Assembly (NCBI RefSeq): GCF_022346995.1
Contig: NZ_JAKRNM010000002.1
Location: forward strand, 310,001-374,000
Source of the DNA: Paenibacillus sp. ACRRY
GTDB taxonomy: Bacteria; Bacillota; Bacilli; Paenibacillales; Paenibacillaceae
Direction of reading: 5' to 3'
DNA length: 64,000 nucleotides
Positions 35,862 to 45,042 of this stretch are shown here, in pieces; within the stretch, counting starts at the first letter, position 1; the number at the start of each line of letters is the position of its first letter. A model generated the notes under the pieces. It had not been told where the DNA came from, ran no database searches, and was given only the letters and a program-made list of their open reading frames with translations. The translations under genes and the position numbers were made by a program.

Positions 35862-38171
35862 ATGAAAATGCAGCACCTGCGTGTGTACTCCGGATTCAGG
35901 CTAGTCATGGTTTTGTTGATAGGTATGGTGTTCGTTGGAATACCCTTCCCTGGTAAGGCGGGAGCAGCCGGTTCCATCTCGCTGGACGCGCCCGGCGGTG
36001 GTTATGTGTCGGACGGAGGAATGGTAGAGATCGGTGGCAGTTATACCGACCTGTATGACATTCGGCTGTATGTGAACGGTACGTCCCAATACGAAGTGCT
36101 GTTGAATGATCCCGATGGGGATGACAGCGGTACTTGGTCTTACATGCTCGATACCTCGGGCTATAACGGGACAGTGGAACTGGTGGTCCGCGGGCTGGAT
36201 ACGTCCACCCGCTACGGGGTATGGAGCACTCCCGCGATTCTTACCGTTGATAATCCGGCAGGGGCTGTCCCAGTCGTCACAATCACGGGACCATCCGAAG
36301 GTGTGCCCTTAAGCGGTCAGGTAGAGGTCACCATCGAGACGAGCTCGCCCATTCCGGTCTCAATGGTAGAGGTGAGGGTGAATCGAGGGCCTTGGCAGCA
36401 GGCGACCGAGCAAGGTTCGGCGTATGTCTTCGTGTGGGACACAGCGGGAATGGGCGATCGTACCGTCAGTCTGGAGGCCAGAGCGACCAATGCACCGGAA
36501 CGATACGGCTATAGTCCAACCGTATATGCACAGGTTGGAAACGGGACGAACGAACCGGCTGTCGCTCTGCCCAATCAGGACCGGGCCATGTGGATCTGGG
36601 AACCGGAAAGCTACAAGCTTATTCTGAATCCCGGCTCGCGCCAGGTGCTAGAGTCATTCATTACGGATACACAGACATTCGGGCAAGATCCAGTCCAGAC
36701 GCTGTATCTCGCAGTGGGCAAATATGCGGGGTACAATGCGCTGGAAGAACAGGTGGATGAGCTGCGTTCGTTTCTGAGCTGGGCTCATAGCAAAAATCTG
36801 CAGGTGCATGCTCTCATTGCTGGTGGCACTTCTCCGGCCTACATGGGCGCATACGAGAAATATCATAGTCATGCAGTAAGGGAAATGGAACAGGTCATCA
36901 ATTACAATCTTGCAGCAGCGGATCCAGAGAAGTTTGACGGCATCAATGTGGATATAGAACCTTACATTTCCCCCGACTTCAGAGATCCAAGCCGGTTCCT
37001 GCAGCAGGAATATCTGGATGTCTTGCAAAAAATGATTGATCGCCGGGATATGGCAGGTATCCGGCTGCCGTTCGGCCCAGCTGTGCCCAAGTGGTATGAC
37101 ACGTCGGATCAGGGTGCAAATATTGTCTGGAATGGATCCAGCAAGTGGCTCTCCGAGCATGTTCAGGATATCTCCGACTATATCACCATCATGGATTACC
37201 GGGATACGGCGGATGGCTCCGCTGGCATTATTGCCGGGGCTGCTGGAGAACTCGCTTACGCAGACCAGATCGGCAAGCCGAATTCGGTGGTGATTGGGGT
37301 GGAGACGCTGGATATCGCGAATAGCGGCGATCCCGAGACAATCACGTTCTGGGAAGAAGGCCGCAGCCATATGGAAGCCGAACTGGATAAGGTCTATACA
37401 GCTTACGGGCAGAGCAGTGCCTTCGGCGGTATTGCCGTCCATCACTATGATTCCTACCGGGCACTGCCTTCTTACTGGGGGCCTGGAGGCACATTTTGGA
37501 CAGCGCCGGATGATCAGGAGGCCCCTTCGGCCCTTGCTGGAATGCCCTCCATCGAAGCCACCAGTTATCAGGCTATACAACTGAATTATGGAATGGCTTC
37601 GGATAACATGGAAGTTGATCGATATGTAATCTATCGGAGTACGGTTCAAGGCTTCATGCCTGCTGCTTCAGATATCGCTGGACTCGCCCGGGGCTTGAAC
37701 TACCAGGATAAAGGGCTGCTGCCGGATACGACGTACTACTACCGCATTGCAGCCCGCGACTTGCAGGGCAATATCGGACCACTCACGGATGAAATCTCGG
37801 CTACGACGGGAAGCACCGCCCTGAAGCCTCTGATTGTGTCGGACTTGAATCTGGTGTATAGCGGATCAGCAGTATCCGTCACCCTGAAGGTCAGGGATTA
37901 CGATACTGGTACGGTACTAACGGGTGCGAAGGTGGAGGGAAGGTTTACGTATTCAGCAGGACGGTATACCAGCGGCATCACAGGAGCAGATGGAAATGTC
38001 ACGCTTGGCTCGGAAGCGGTGATGCCCGGAAGACAGGTTGGTTTCGAACCTCGCCGAATCCGTTATAACGGTTATTTCTATGCAAGCAGGCATGATCTGT
38101 CCCATGCGACACTGCTGATGCAGAATATGGGTCACGAAGAATCAGGTGAGCAGCCGTCTGAAGGAGGATGA
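35862..38171 (+). CDS. Secreted multidomain protein with GH18 signature
   Basis: The 769-residue protein has a signal peptide ending near AGAAGS (residue 36), two N-terminal Ig-like domains (about 38-125 and 130-225), and a TIM-barrel-like domain (about 235-545). That barrel contains FDGINVDIE at residues 358-366, an exact fit to the GH18 active-site pattern with the acid as Glu366. Other barrel landmarks are LQVHALIAGG, ITIMDYRD and GIAVHHYDSY. A fibronectin type III domain (about 555-650) and a C-terminal domain of carboxypeptidase-regulatory type follow. It probably cuts chitin or GlcNAc-containing glycans outside the cell and feeds the transporter. Overall similarity to known chitinases looks low. 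RBS AAAAGGAGG. Confidence 0.8.
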   Translation: MKMQHLRVYSGFRLVMVLLIGMVFVGIPFPGKAGAAGSISLDAPGGGYVSDGGMVEIGGSYTDLYDIRLYVNGTSQYEVLLNDPDGDDSGTWSYMLDTSGYNGTVELVVRGLDTSTRYGVWSTPAILTVDNPAGAVPVVTITGPSEGVPLSGQVEVTIETSSPIPVSMVEVRVNRGPWQQATEQGSAYVFVWDTAGMGDRTVSLEARATNAPERYGYSPTVYAQVGNGTNEPAVALPNQDRAMWIWEPESYKLILNPGSRQVLESFITDTQTFGQDPVQTLYLAVGKYAGYNALEEQVDELRSFLSWAHSKNLQVHALIAGGTSPAYMGAYEKYHSHAVREMEQVINYNLAAADPEKFDGINVDIEPYISPDFRDPSRFLQQEYLDVLQKMIDRRDMAGIRLPFGPAVPKWYDTSDQGANIVWNGSSKWLSEHVQDISDYITIMDYRDTADGSAGIIAGAAGELAYADQIGKPNSVVIGVETLDIANSGDPETITFWEEGRSHMEAELDKVYTAYGQSSAFGGIAVHHYDSYRALPSYWGPGGTFWTAPDDQEAPSALAGMPSIEATSYQAIQLNYGMASDNMEVDRYVIYRSTVQGFMPAASDIAGLARGLNYQDKGLLPDTTYYYRIAARDLQGNIGPLTDEISATTGSTALKPLIVSDLNLVYSGSAVSVTLKVRDYDTGTVLTGAKVEGRFTYSAGRYTSGITGADGNVTLGSEAVMPGRQVGFEPRRIRYNGYFYASRHDLSHATLLMQNMGHEESGEQPSEGG

Positions 38172-38176
38172 GAAGC

Positions 38177-38959
38177 ATGAACGCAAATGGCTTGACACAG
38201 CCACTGGAAACTCAAGTTGTCGATCGAATGTCTGTACAGATCTATGCCAATCGGGACCAGATGGGGGCAGCTGCCGCAGCTGCGGTTGGTCAGCAATTAA
38301 GACAGCTGCTGCAGGATTCAGAGCGTCAGGTCCGTATCGTCTTCGCTGCAGCACCTTCACAGAACGAATTGTATGAGGGGCTGGCACGGGAGCAGAACAT
38401 CGACTGGTCAAGGGTCTGTGCTTTTCATATGGATGAATACATTGGTTTACCGGATGAGGCTCCGCAGCGTTTCGGTCAGTATCTGACGGAACGGCTGTTC
38501 AGCCGAATTCGCCCGGGGCGGGTGGAACTGCTGAACGGACTGGGCGATGTGGAGCAGGAGTGCCGGAGATATGGAGAGCTGCTCCGTGCTGCTCCCATGG
38601 ATATCATCTGTCTTGGGATCGGAGAGAATGGGCATATTGCCTTCAATGATCCACCTGTTGCTGATTTCAATGACCCGGTGCCTGTAAAAGTGGCGAAGCT
38701 GGATGAGGCCTGCCGCCGTCAGCAGGTAAACGATGGCTGTTTTGCCCGGCTGGATGACGTACCTGAACAGGCTTTGACTCTGACGGTGCCGGCGCTCATG
38801 GCAGGAGTTCAACTGTTCGCCATTATTCCAGGGGCATCGAAACGTCGGGCGCTCAAGGCAGCCTTACATGATCCAATAAGCACCGCATGTCCAGCTACCA
38901 TCCTGCGTACACATCCCGGTATTACGATGTTTACGGACCGGGAAGCCTTCGGCCTGTGA
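38177..38959 (+). CDS. nagB: Glucosamine-6-phosphate deaminase
   Basis: The 260-residue protein carries FHMDEYIGL (Asp86 as general base region) and LGIGENGHIAFNDPP (His153), the signatures of the NagB family. It converts glucosamine-6-phosphate to fructose-6-phosphate and ammonia in the cytoplasm, the last step before glycolysis. The ATG at 38177 is nine bases after AAGGAGG; the ATG at 38168 abuts that site. It begins 5 bp after the GH18-type gene, and its stop overlaps the nagA start. Confidence 0.93.
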   Translation: MNANGLTQPLETQVVDRMSVQIYANRDQMGAAAAAAVGQQLRQLLQDSERQVRIVFAAAPSQNELYEGLAREQNIDWSRVCAFHMDEYIGLPDEAPQRFGQYLTERLFSRIRPGRVELLNGLGDVEQECRRYGELLRAAPMDIICLGIGENGHIAFNDPPVADFNDPVPVKVAKLDEACRRQQVNDGCFARLDDVPEQALTLTVPALMAGVQLFAIIPGASKRRALKAALHDPISTACPATILRTHPGITMFTDREAFGL

Positions 38960-40119
38960 GCGTGCCCATTCATGGTAGACACTACCGGACGGGGCTGCCC
39001 ATTGAGGTCCGAGTCAGAGAGGGAAAGATTGCTGCCGTTACTGATCTCGCCGTGACACCTTCAACGGAACATCTTCCCTGGCTTGCCCCCGGTCTGGTTG
39101 ATTTGCAGGTGAACGGTGGTTGGGGTCTGGATCTGAATGCGGCTCCGCTGTGTCCGGATACGGTGCTGAAGCTGACCATGCTGCTGCGGAGTCAAGGAGT
39201 CACGAGTTATTGCCCTACACTCATTACAAACCGTTGTGATCGGCTCGCTGAGTCTGCATCCGCTATTGCAGAAGCTGTTCGGGTGAACCCGGATGCGGCC
39301 GCGGGCATAGCTGGCATTCATCTGGAAGGCCCGTTCCTGTCACCGGAGGACGGACCGCGTGGTGCACATCCGCGGCAGCATATCGTTCCCCCGGACTGGG
39401 ATGCCTTGTGCCGCTGGCAGGAGGCAGCAGGTGGGTTAATCCGTATCGTGACCCTTTCCCCGGAGTGGCCGGATGCAGCTTCATTTATCGCCCGGTGCCG
39501 TGAATCTGGCATTCTTGTTTCGATTGGGCATACGGCGGCTGCGCCTGATCAGATCCGGGAAGCTGTCCAGGCGGGGGCCGTCATGTCCACCCATCTTGGC
39601 AATGGTGCACATCTGATGCTTCCACGCCATCCCAACTATCTGTGGGAGCAGCTGGCAGCAGATGAGCTGTATGGCTGTATGATCGCAGATGGCCATCATC
39701 TTCCGCCATCCGTGCTGTCCGTCATTCTCCGAATGAAGCGCAAACGGGCCATTCTAGTAAGCGATGCCGTCTCACTTAGCGGCATGCCACCAGGTTCTTA
39801 CCGTTTGCACATCGGCGGCGACGTGGTGTTGACAGCAGAAGGGCGGCTGCACCTTGCCGGGCAGCCGCAGCTGCTGGCCGGCTCGGCAATGATGCTGCTG
39901 GATCAGGTGAGCTATCTCGTGGAAACAGGACTTGCTGGACTTGCCGATGCCTGGGATTGTGCTTCGGCGCATCCGGCGAAGCTGCTTGGACTTCAACAGG
40001 CCGCAGGACTTGAGGCAGGAGCACCTGCGGATCTGGTTAGCTTCAACATGAACGATGGGAAGCTGAGCATGCTGCAATGCTGGAAGAATGGCCGGATGCA
40101 GCCACAGGGTAACGAATAG
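38956..40119 (+). CDS. nagA: N-acetylglucosamine-6-phosphate deacetylase
   Basis: The 387-residue amidohydrolase has APGLVDLQVNGGWG, GIHLEGPFLSP followed by GAH, SIGHTAA, MSTHLGNGAH, CMIADGHHLPP and ILVSDAVSLSG, covering the metal-binding Glu and His residues and the catalytic Asp. It removes acetate from GlcNAc-6-phosphate to feed NagB. The GTG at 38956 overlaps the nagB stop by 4 bp (GTGA) and gives the usual family length. An ATG at 38887 would overlap nagB by 73 bp and has no RBS. THLGNGAH replaces the common THLFNAM, a variant worth noting. Confidence 0.9.
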   Translation: MSVPIHGRHYRTGLPIEVRVREGKIAAVTDLAVTPSTEHLPWLAPGLVDLQVNGGWGLDLNAAPLCPDTVLKLTMLLRSQGVTSYCPTLITNRCDRLAESASAIAEAVRVNPDAAAGIAGIHLEGPFLSPEDGPRGAHPRQHIVPPDWDALCRWQEAAGGLIRIVTLSPEWPDAASFIARCRESGILVSIGHTAAAPDQIREAVQAGAVMSTHLGNGAHLMLPRHPNYLWEQLAADELYGCMIADGHHLPPSVLSVILRMKRKRAILVSDAVSLSGMPPGSYRLHIGGDVVLTAEGRLHLAGQPQLLAGSAMMLLDQVSYLVETGLAGLADAWDCASAHPAKLLGLQQAAGLEAGAPADLVSFNMNDGKLSMLQCWKNGRMQPQGNE

Positions 40120-40129
40120 GAGGAGAGCG

Positions 40130-43100
40130 ATGCAGAGCTTGATACCGCAACCGAAGCAGTTTACAGCAATTCAGGAAGGCCCCTTACGGCTGGACGATAA
40201 GGCAAGAATAAGCATGTATATGGAGCAGGAAGATGCCCGGCTGGCAGTTCATTGCCGACGGGCATTTCCGGGACCCCAATATACGTCCTCAAGAATAGAT
40301 CAAGGTTATTGGCTTGTTATAGAACGTTCGGCAGAGCAAGGACCACAGCAGGTAGACGATGACCCTAAGATCAGCGATCAGACTGTTGATGAAGTCCATG
40401 GAGAACAGGGGAAGAGCTCGCTCCCCCCTGTTGTCACTTCAATTGATGCAGAAAGGGAAAAAAAATGGGCTTGTCTAGCAGGGAGGCCGCAAGGTTACAC
40501 GCTAGAAGTGTCGGCCCGAAGAGCGGAGGTTTGGGCGCTGGATGCTGCGGGTCTATTTTATGGATTGCAGACCTTGGCTCAACTGCGTAGCTCAGATGGT
40601 GACATCCCTGCTGTATCTATATCTGACTGGCCGGATACGGCTGTGCGGGCAATGAATCTGGATCTACGCCAGACGTTCTCGAAGCCAGAGCTACTGATCG
40701 AATATCTGGGGGAGTTTGCAAAATATAAGACGAATGCCGTGCTGATTGAATATGAGGATAAATTTCCATTTCGGACACACAGCGAGTTCGCACATCCGAA
40801 GCATGCGTTAAGCCTGTCGCAGCTTGAAGAACTGAAGCGTACTGCCCATGAACATTTTATCGAGATTATTCCGCTCCAGCAGAGCTTCGGACACCTGGAG
40901 TATGTACTACGCCACGAGGCCTGGCGGCACCTACGTGAAACAGAGCAGTCGACTGGGGAAATCTGCCCATCGCACCCGGAGTCCTTCGAGTTGATTACCA
41001 CGCTGCTTGGAGAGATGATTGACGCCCACCCGGAATCGCGATATATCCATCTGGGCTGTGATGAGGTCTACAGCCTATGCGAATGCGAACGCTGTCAAGT
41101 TGAATATGAAGGTGTACGGGAACGAGCCTTTATCTCCTTTTTGAACCGGTTGATCGCCTATACGGCAGAGCGGGGGAAACAGCCAATTTTCTGGCATGAT
41201 ATGCTCGACAAATGTCCACCAGAAGAACTCGCTAAGCTGGATCAGCGAAGTACAGCCATGATCTGGATTTATAATGGTCGCAATATTGAAGCAGAAGTTA
41301 CTTCGCATACGGACAAATTCCGCTCGCTAGGCATGGAAGTCATGGGAGCTCCAGCCGTTCGCAGCTTTGACTGGGCGGAGCATCAGAACTATCCGGTATT
41401 ATCGAACCGAACGGACAACTTGCTTCAGTGGGCTGAAACAGCAGGCAAGCTGGATCTTGATTGTATTGTTGCTACCAACTGGACGGGGCCGTTCAGTCTT
41501 GGTGTTCCGTATGGCATTTTTGAAACGACCTGGTACCCCATGCTGCTGCATGCGGACCTGGCCTGGAATCGCAAGGCGAATGCAACCACCTTTATTGACC
41601 GATTCCTGGAACGGTTTCATGGCATTGATCCGGTTACCGGGCATACGTGCCTCGGCCTTTATCAGTTGGAGGACTATTATGAGATCATCTGGAAGCTTCT
41701 GGACGAGGTGCAGGAGCATAAGGAAGAAGCGGAACTGGTTGCCATTATGCATGATTTTGAGGTAGCGACAGACCGTTCGCGAGCGATCCACAAGTATGCC
41801 TACCGCTGGGAGCTGTATCCTGGAGACGATGCGGAGTGGCGCTCCCTGCAGAATAACTACACGAGAAACCGCCGCGGACGCGAGAAGGTTCTGCCACGTA
41901 TGAAGGCAGCGCTGGAACGTTACCAGCCGCCTGCTATGGCAGAGCATTTTGTGAAGTCTAGGTTCTACCTGCATGACTATCTGGAGCGCACACTCTATCA
42001 TGAATTGGGACTGAATGCGACCTATACGGAATCTGAATCGAAGGCGATGAGCCTGGAAGATAAAATAGCCATGATGTGTGTGGTTGGTACGCCATCTACT
42101 TATGCCGAGCCGGAATTTCGGGGGAGAATGTCGCAGCAGCGGTTTGGTGGAATCGGCATCTTTCCCCATAATGTTGAGAGTGAGCAGCAGACGCTGGCAC
42201 TACTGGAAGAAGTTCAGAAGATAGCCGGAGAGTCTGGCAGCTCGTTGCCTTATTATATTTCGGTAGATGAAGAAGGAGGCACCCTGTCCAAGTTCAAAAC
42301 CTTCTTTCCCTATATTCCGGGTAACCGGGCAGTTGGATTAAGCGAAGACCCCGAAACAGCCTACCTGCTCGGTAAATTCATCGGCAGTCAGTTGAACGCG
42401 CTGGGGATTCCGATGAACTGGGCACCTGTACTGGATGTGAACACCAATGTGGATAATCCCGTCGTCGGTGTCCGTTCTTTCGGAGAAGACCCAGGGCTGG
42501 TAGCGCGATTTGGTCGGGCTTATATCCAGGGGATGCATGAAGCAGGTGTGGCCGTGACGGCAAAGCACTTTCCAGGTCACGGCCAAGTAAGCGGGGATTC
42601 GCACGTGGTCTTGCCTGCGTGTGAGCTAACGCTGGAGCAATTGATGGAGGGACCGCTTCTCCCCTTCGTTGAGGCAATCGATGCCGGAACGGATTCAATC
42701 ATGATGGGACATCTGGTGTTTCCCAACATTCCCGAATCTGCTGGGCTTCCAGCTTCGCTCAGTTCTTACTTTGCCTCAGAGCTGCTGCGTACCAAGCTGG
42801 GATTTGAAGGTGTAATCTGCACCGATGATATCGAGATGGGAGCGATCCGTAATCATTTCAGTCCGGATGAAGTAGGCGTCCTGGCCGTACAGGCGGGGAA
42901 CGATATGATTCTAATGTGTCACACCCCTGAGTATCAGAGCCGGGTTATTACGGGTATTCTGGCAGCTGTGCAGGATGGGCGGATCGACGAGGCGCGAATT
43001 GACGAGTCTGTTCATCGGATCCGGCAGCTATACGGTAAATTCCAACAATACCAAGCGTCTGCCCAGCCTATTCCGAGAGAGGAGTGGGATGAGGAGGCAT

Positions 43101-43573
43101 TGAATCTGGCTCGTAAAACTGTGAAAGTTACCCGAGATCCACAGCGATTGCTTCCGCTCAAGACTTCGCTGAATTATTCGCTGATTCTGCCGAAGCAGGA
43201 GCAGCTGACGCAGGCCGATAATAGCGGTGCAGCCGAGATTAGACTGGCATCACTTTTGAAGGATGCAGGATTAACTGTGGTGACGCACCACTGTTCTATG
43301 AGGCCGGATGCGGATGAAATCACCTCACTCGTACAGCAGACGGCTGGTGCGGATGTGGTGATCCAGGGTACGCTTAATGCTCATCTGTTCACAGGTCAGT
43401 TGGCGCTCGCCGAGGCACTGGCATCAGTTAAGCCCCTACTGAATCTGGTGCTGCGCAATCCGTATGACGACGCCGCACTGCCGCAGCAGGCCGGGAGCAT
43501 ACAGCTGTGTTCTACCTCTGATTATTCGCTGCGGGCACTGGTGGAGCAGCTGACGATGGCAGCTTCGAAGTGA
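40130..43573 (+). CDS. Fused beta-N-acetylhexosaminidase: GH20 domain plus GH3 (NagZ-like) domain
   Basis: The 1147-residue cytoplasmic protein combines two glycosidases. Residues 1-630 are a GH20 enzyme: N-terminal domain ending in GLFYGLQTLAQL, then a barrel with the catalytic pair in HLGCDEVY (about 307) flanked by CECERC. Residues 640-1147 are a GH3 enzyme of NagZ type: AKHFPGHG with DSH (His/Asp dyad, about 811) and the nucleophile Asp in ICTDDIEMGAI (about 897). Both families remove terminal beta-GlcNAc, by different mechanisms. An unusual hydrophilic insert lies near residues 65-110. There is no signal peptide, so it acts on imported oligosaccharides. ATG with AGGAGGAG, 10 bp after nagA. 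Confidence 0.9.
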   Translation: MQSLIPQPKQFTAIQEGPLRLDDKARISMYMEQEDARLAVHCRRAFPGPQYTSSRIDQGYWLVIERSAEQGPQQVDDDPKISDQTVDEVHGEQGKSSLPPVVTSIDAEREKKWACLAGRPQGYTLEVSARRAEVWALDAAGLFYGLQTLAQLRSSDGDIPAVSISDWPDTAVRAMNLDLRQTFSKPELLIEYLGEFAKYKTNAVLIEYEDKFPFRTHSEFAHPKHALSLSQLEELKRTAHEHFIEIIPLQQSFGHLEYVLRHEAWRHLRETEQSTGEICPSHPESFELITTLLGEMIDAHPESRYIHLGCDEVYSLCECERCQVEYEGVRERAFISFLNRLIAYTAERGKQPIFWHDMLDKCPPEELAKLDQRSTAMIWIYNGRNIEAEVTSHTDKFRSLGMEVMGAPAVRSFDWAEHQNYPVLSNRTDNLLQWAETAGKLDLDCIVATNWTGPFSLGVPYGIFETTWYPMLLHADLAWNRKANATTFIDRFLERFHGIDPVTGHTCLGLYQLEDYYEIIWKLLDEVQEHKEEAELVAIMHDFEVATDRSRAIHKYAYRWELYPGDDAEWRSLQNNYTRNRRGREKVLPRMKAALERYQPPAMAEHFVKSRFYLHDYLERTLYHELGLNATYTESESKAMSLEDKIAMMCVVGTPSTYAEPEFRGRMSQQRFGGIGIFPHNVESEQQTLALLEEVQKIAGESGSSLPYYISVDEEGGTLSKFKTFFPYIPGNRAVGLSEDPETAYLLGKFIGSQLNALGIPMNWAPVLDVNTNVDNPVVGVRSFGEDPGLVARFGRAYIQGMHEAGVAVTAKHFPGHGQVSGDSHVVLPACELTLEQLMEGPLLPFVEAIDAGTDSIMMGHLVFPNIPESAGLPASLSSYFASELLRTKLGFEGVICTDDIEMGAIRNHFSPDEVGVLAVQAGNDMILMCHTPEYQSRVITGILAAVQDGRIDEARIDESVHRIRQLYGKFQQYQASAQPIPREEWDEEALNLARKTVKVTRDPQRLLPLKTSLNYSLILPKQEQLTQADNSGAAEIRLASLLKDAGLTVVTHHCSMRPDADEITSLVQQTAGADVVIQGTLNAHLFTGQLALAEALASVKPLLNLVLRNPYDDAALPQQAGSIQLCSTSDYSLRALVEQLTMAASK

Positions 43574-43610
43574 CTTGTCAGCTTGAAATGGTATTCCATA
43601 ATGAAAAGGT

Positions 43611-43640
43611 AAAAAGCCCGTGAAGTAACGGGCTTTTTAC
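43611..43640 (+). terminator. Terminator of the GlcNAc operon
   Basis: Hairpin AAAAAGCCCGT / ACGGGCTTTTT, ending the operon that began at 32341. Confidence 0.88.
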
Positions 43641-43729
43641 TGTATTGAATCCGTCTGTTATTCCTTGGTTGCTATAAGGGTTCTCCATGATAGATAGGGA
43701 CTGCAATAAAACATCCCATCAAGCCTCCA

Positions 43730-44449
43730 TTATGCGTTGGTATCCGTTATCGCAGGGATATTGATTTCTTTTACGCAGGCTGCCTTGGACAGGTTCACGA
43801 TGCATTTGACGATGGAAACCATATCCTGAAGGGGGATACGTGTGCCATTATATTCAGCTAGTGCTCGTTCACTGCCCTCTTCATAAGGTATTTCACCTGC
43901 AAGCTCCCCGGGGTTAATACATGTTACGGCAATGCCATCATGTCTCGTGTGCTCCCGCAAGGCCTCCGTAATTCCACGAATGGCGAACTTGGAAGCTACA
44001 AATGAAACTTGAGTGTTATTCGAATTGTTCAGACCTGCAGTCGAGCCAATCAGAATGATTTTGCCAGCTGTTGATCGCCGGAGATGGGGTAGTAATGCCT
44101 GAATACATACAATCGCAGAAGTTATATTCACATGAATCAGATTCGAGATGTCAGCAGGAGCGTCCTGGTCAAACGTGTAGTGATCCTCGAACCCTTCCTT
44201 TTCCCAAATGCCTACATTGTAAATGAGAACATCCAGTGTTTCGTGCTGGAGCACGTCTGTGACCACTTGGGCTGCATGGAGATCAGACAGATCCGCCTGA
44301 ATCCATATGCGTTCTACGCCGTCGTTCAGGTTCAGACTGTCAGGCCTGCTGCGAGAGATGACCCAGACCTTGTCTCCCTGCTCGGGGACACCTCTGACGA
44401 AGGCATCTCCAAGTCCTTTGCTTGCACCAAATACGAGATAGTTTTTCAA
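43730..44449 (-). CDS. SDR-family protein with Tyr-to-Phe change in the active site
   Basis: The 239-residue protein has the SDR cofactor motif FGASKGLG (residues 7-14), a YNVGIWEKEGF segment in place of NNAG, and Ser in LIGSTAG. The catalytic Tyr-x-x-x-Lys is replaced by Phe150-Val-Ala-Ser-Lys154; the codon is TTT. Loss of the hydroxyl should impair normal SDR catalysis, so it may be inactive, regulatory, or use another residue. It starts at TTG and overlaps the HxlR stop by 4 bp (TTGA), so the two genes are co-transcribed. Confidence 0.85.
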   Translation of the reverse strand: MKNYLVFGASKGLGDAFVRGVPEQGDKVWVISRSRPDSLNLNDGVERIWIQADLSDLHAAQVVTDVLQHETLDVLIYNVGIWEKEGFEDHYTFDQDAPADISNLIHVNITSAIVCIQALLPHLRRSTAGKIILIGSTAGLNNSNNTQVSFVASKFAIRGITEALREHTRHDGIAVTCINPGELAGEIPYEEGSERALAEYNGTRIPLQDMVSIVKCIVNLSKAACVKEINIPAITDTNA

Positions 44450-44856
44450 TTCAAGTTCTCCTTCTTTTCAATTATCGAATCAAGGGGTAGCAGATCAAGA
44501 ACAGACTCTTTATTTTCCAAAAGTATAATTTCTTCTCCCTGCTGCTGTCTTAATGCTATATTTTCCCGTCCCCATGCACACATCACATCCACAATCTTGT
44601 TGGCAGTAACTCCATATTCCGTAAGACTGTATTCGACTTTGGGGGGCATCTGTTGATACACATGTCTTCTGACAAGGCCGTCCCTCTCCAGCTCACGTAA
44701 TTGCTGAATCAGGACCTTTTGTGAAATGCCGTCGATACTGCGCTGCAGCTCGCCTGTCCGTTTCACGCCTGACATTAATAAACATATCATTAGCGCTTTC
44801 CACTTGCCGCCGATAATCTCGAGTGTTGCTTCGATTCCCAGATTATATTGTTTCAT
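44446..44856 (-). CDS. HxlR-family (winged helix) transcriptional regulator
   Basis: The 136-residue protein shows the HxlR pattern: IEATLEIIGGKWKALMICLL, then GELQRSIDGISQKVLIQQLRELERDGLV and PPKVEYSLTEYG. Many family members (YodB, HypR) sense quinones or aldehydes through an N-terminal Cys. Here that position has no Cys (YNLGIEA); Cys residues occur later, in MICLLM and VMCAWG. It is divergent from a quinone reductase gene and upstream of the SDR in one operon, so it probably regulates both in response to electrophiles. Confidence 0.9.
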   Translation of the reverse strand: MKQYNLGIEATLEIIGGKWKALMICLLMSGVKRTGELQRSIDGISQKVLIQQLRELERDGLVRRHVYQQMPPKVEYSLTEYGVTANKIVDVMCAWGRENIALRQQQGEEIILLENKESVLDLLPLDSIIEKKENLN

Positions 44857-45042
44857 GATCGTTCACCTCGTTCAGGTTACATCTTGCTGATGCGGTCTAA
44901 CTGCTCATTTTCTCACAACTTTGCTGATGAAGTCCATACACACCTCGAAGTAACCATCTTACTTTATTGTGTGTATTTTCTTTTTGTCAGGCCTATATGA
45001 TAATGGCGTTATTCAGCCTGAACCAAGAAAGGAAGTTCAACA

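Noticed and set aside
36654..37649. 331-codon frame on the minus strand
   Set aside because: Antisense to the GH18-signature gene, without domain similarity or RBS.
41399..42169. 256-codon frame on the minus strand
   Set aside because: Antisense to the GH20-GH3 fusion; no recognisable protein features.
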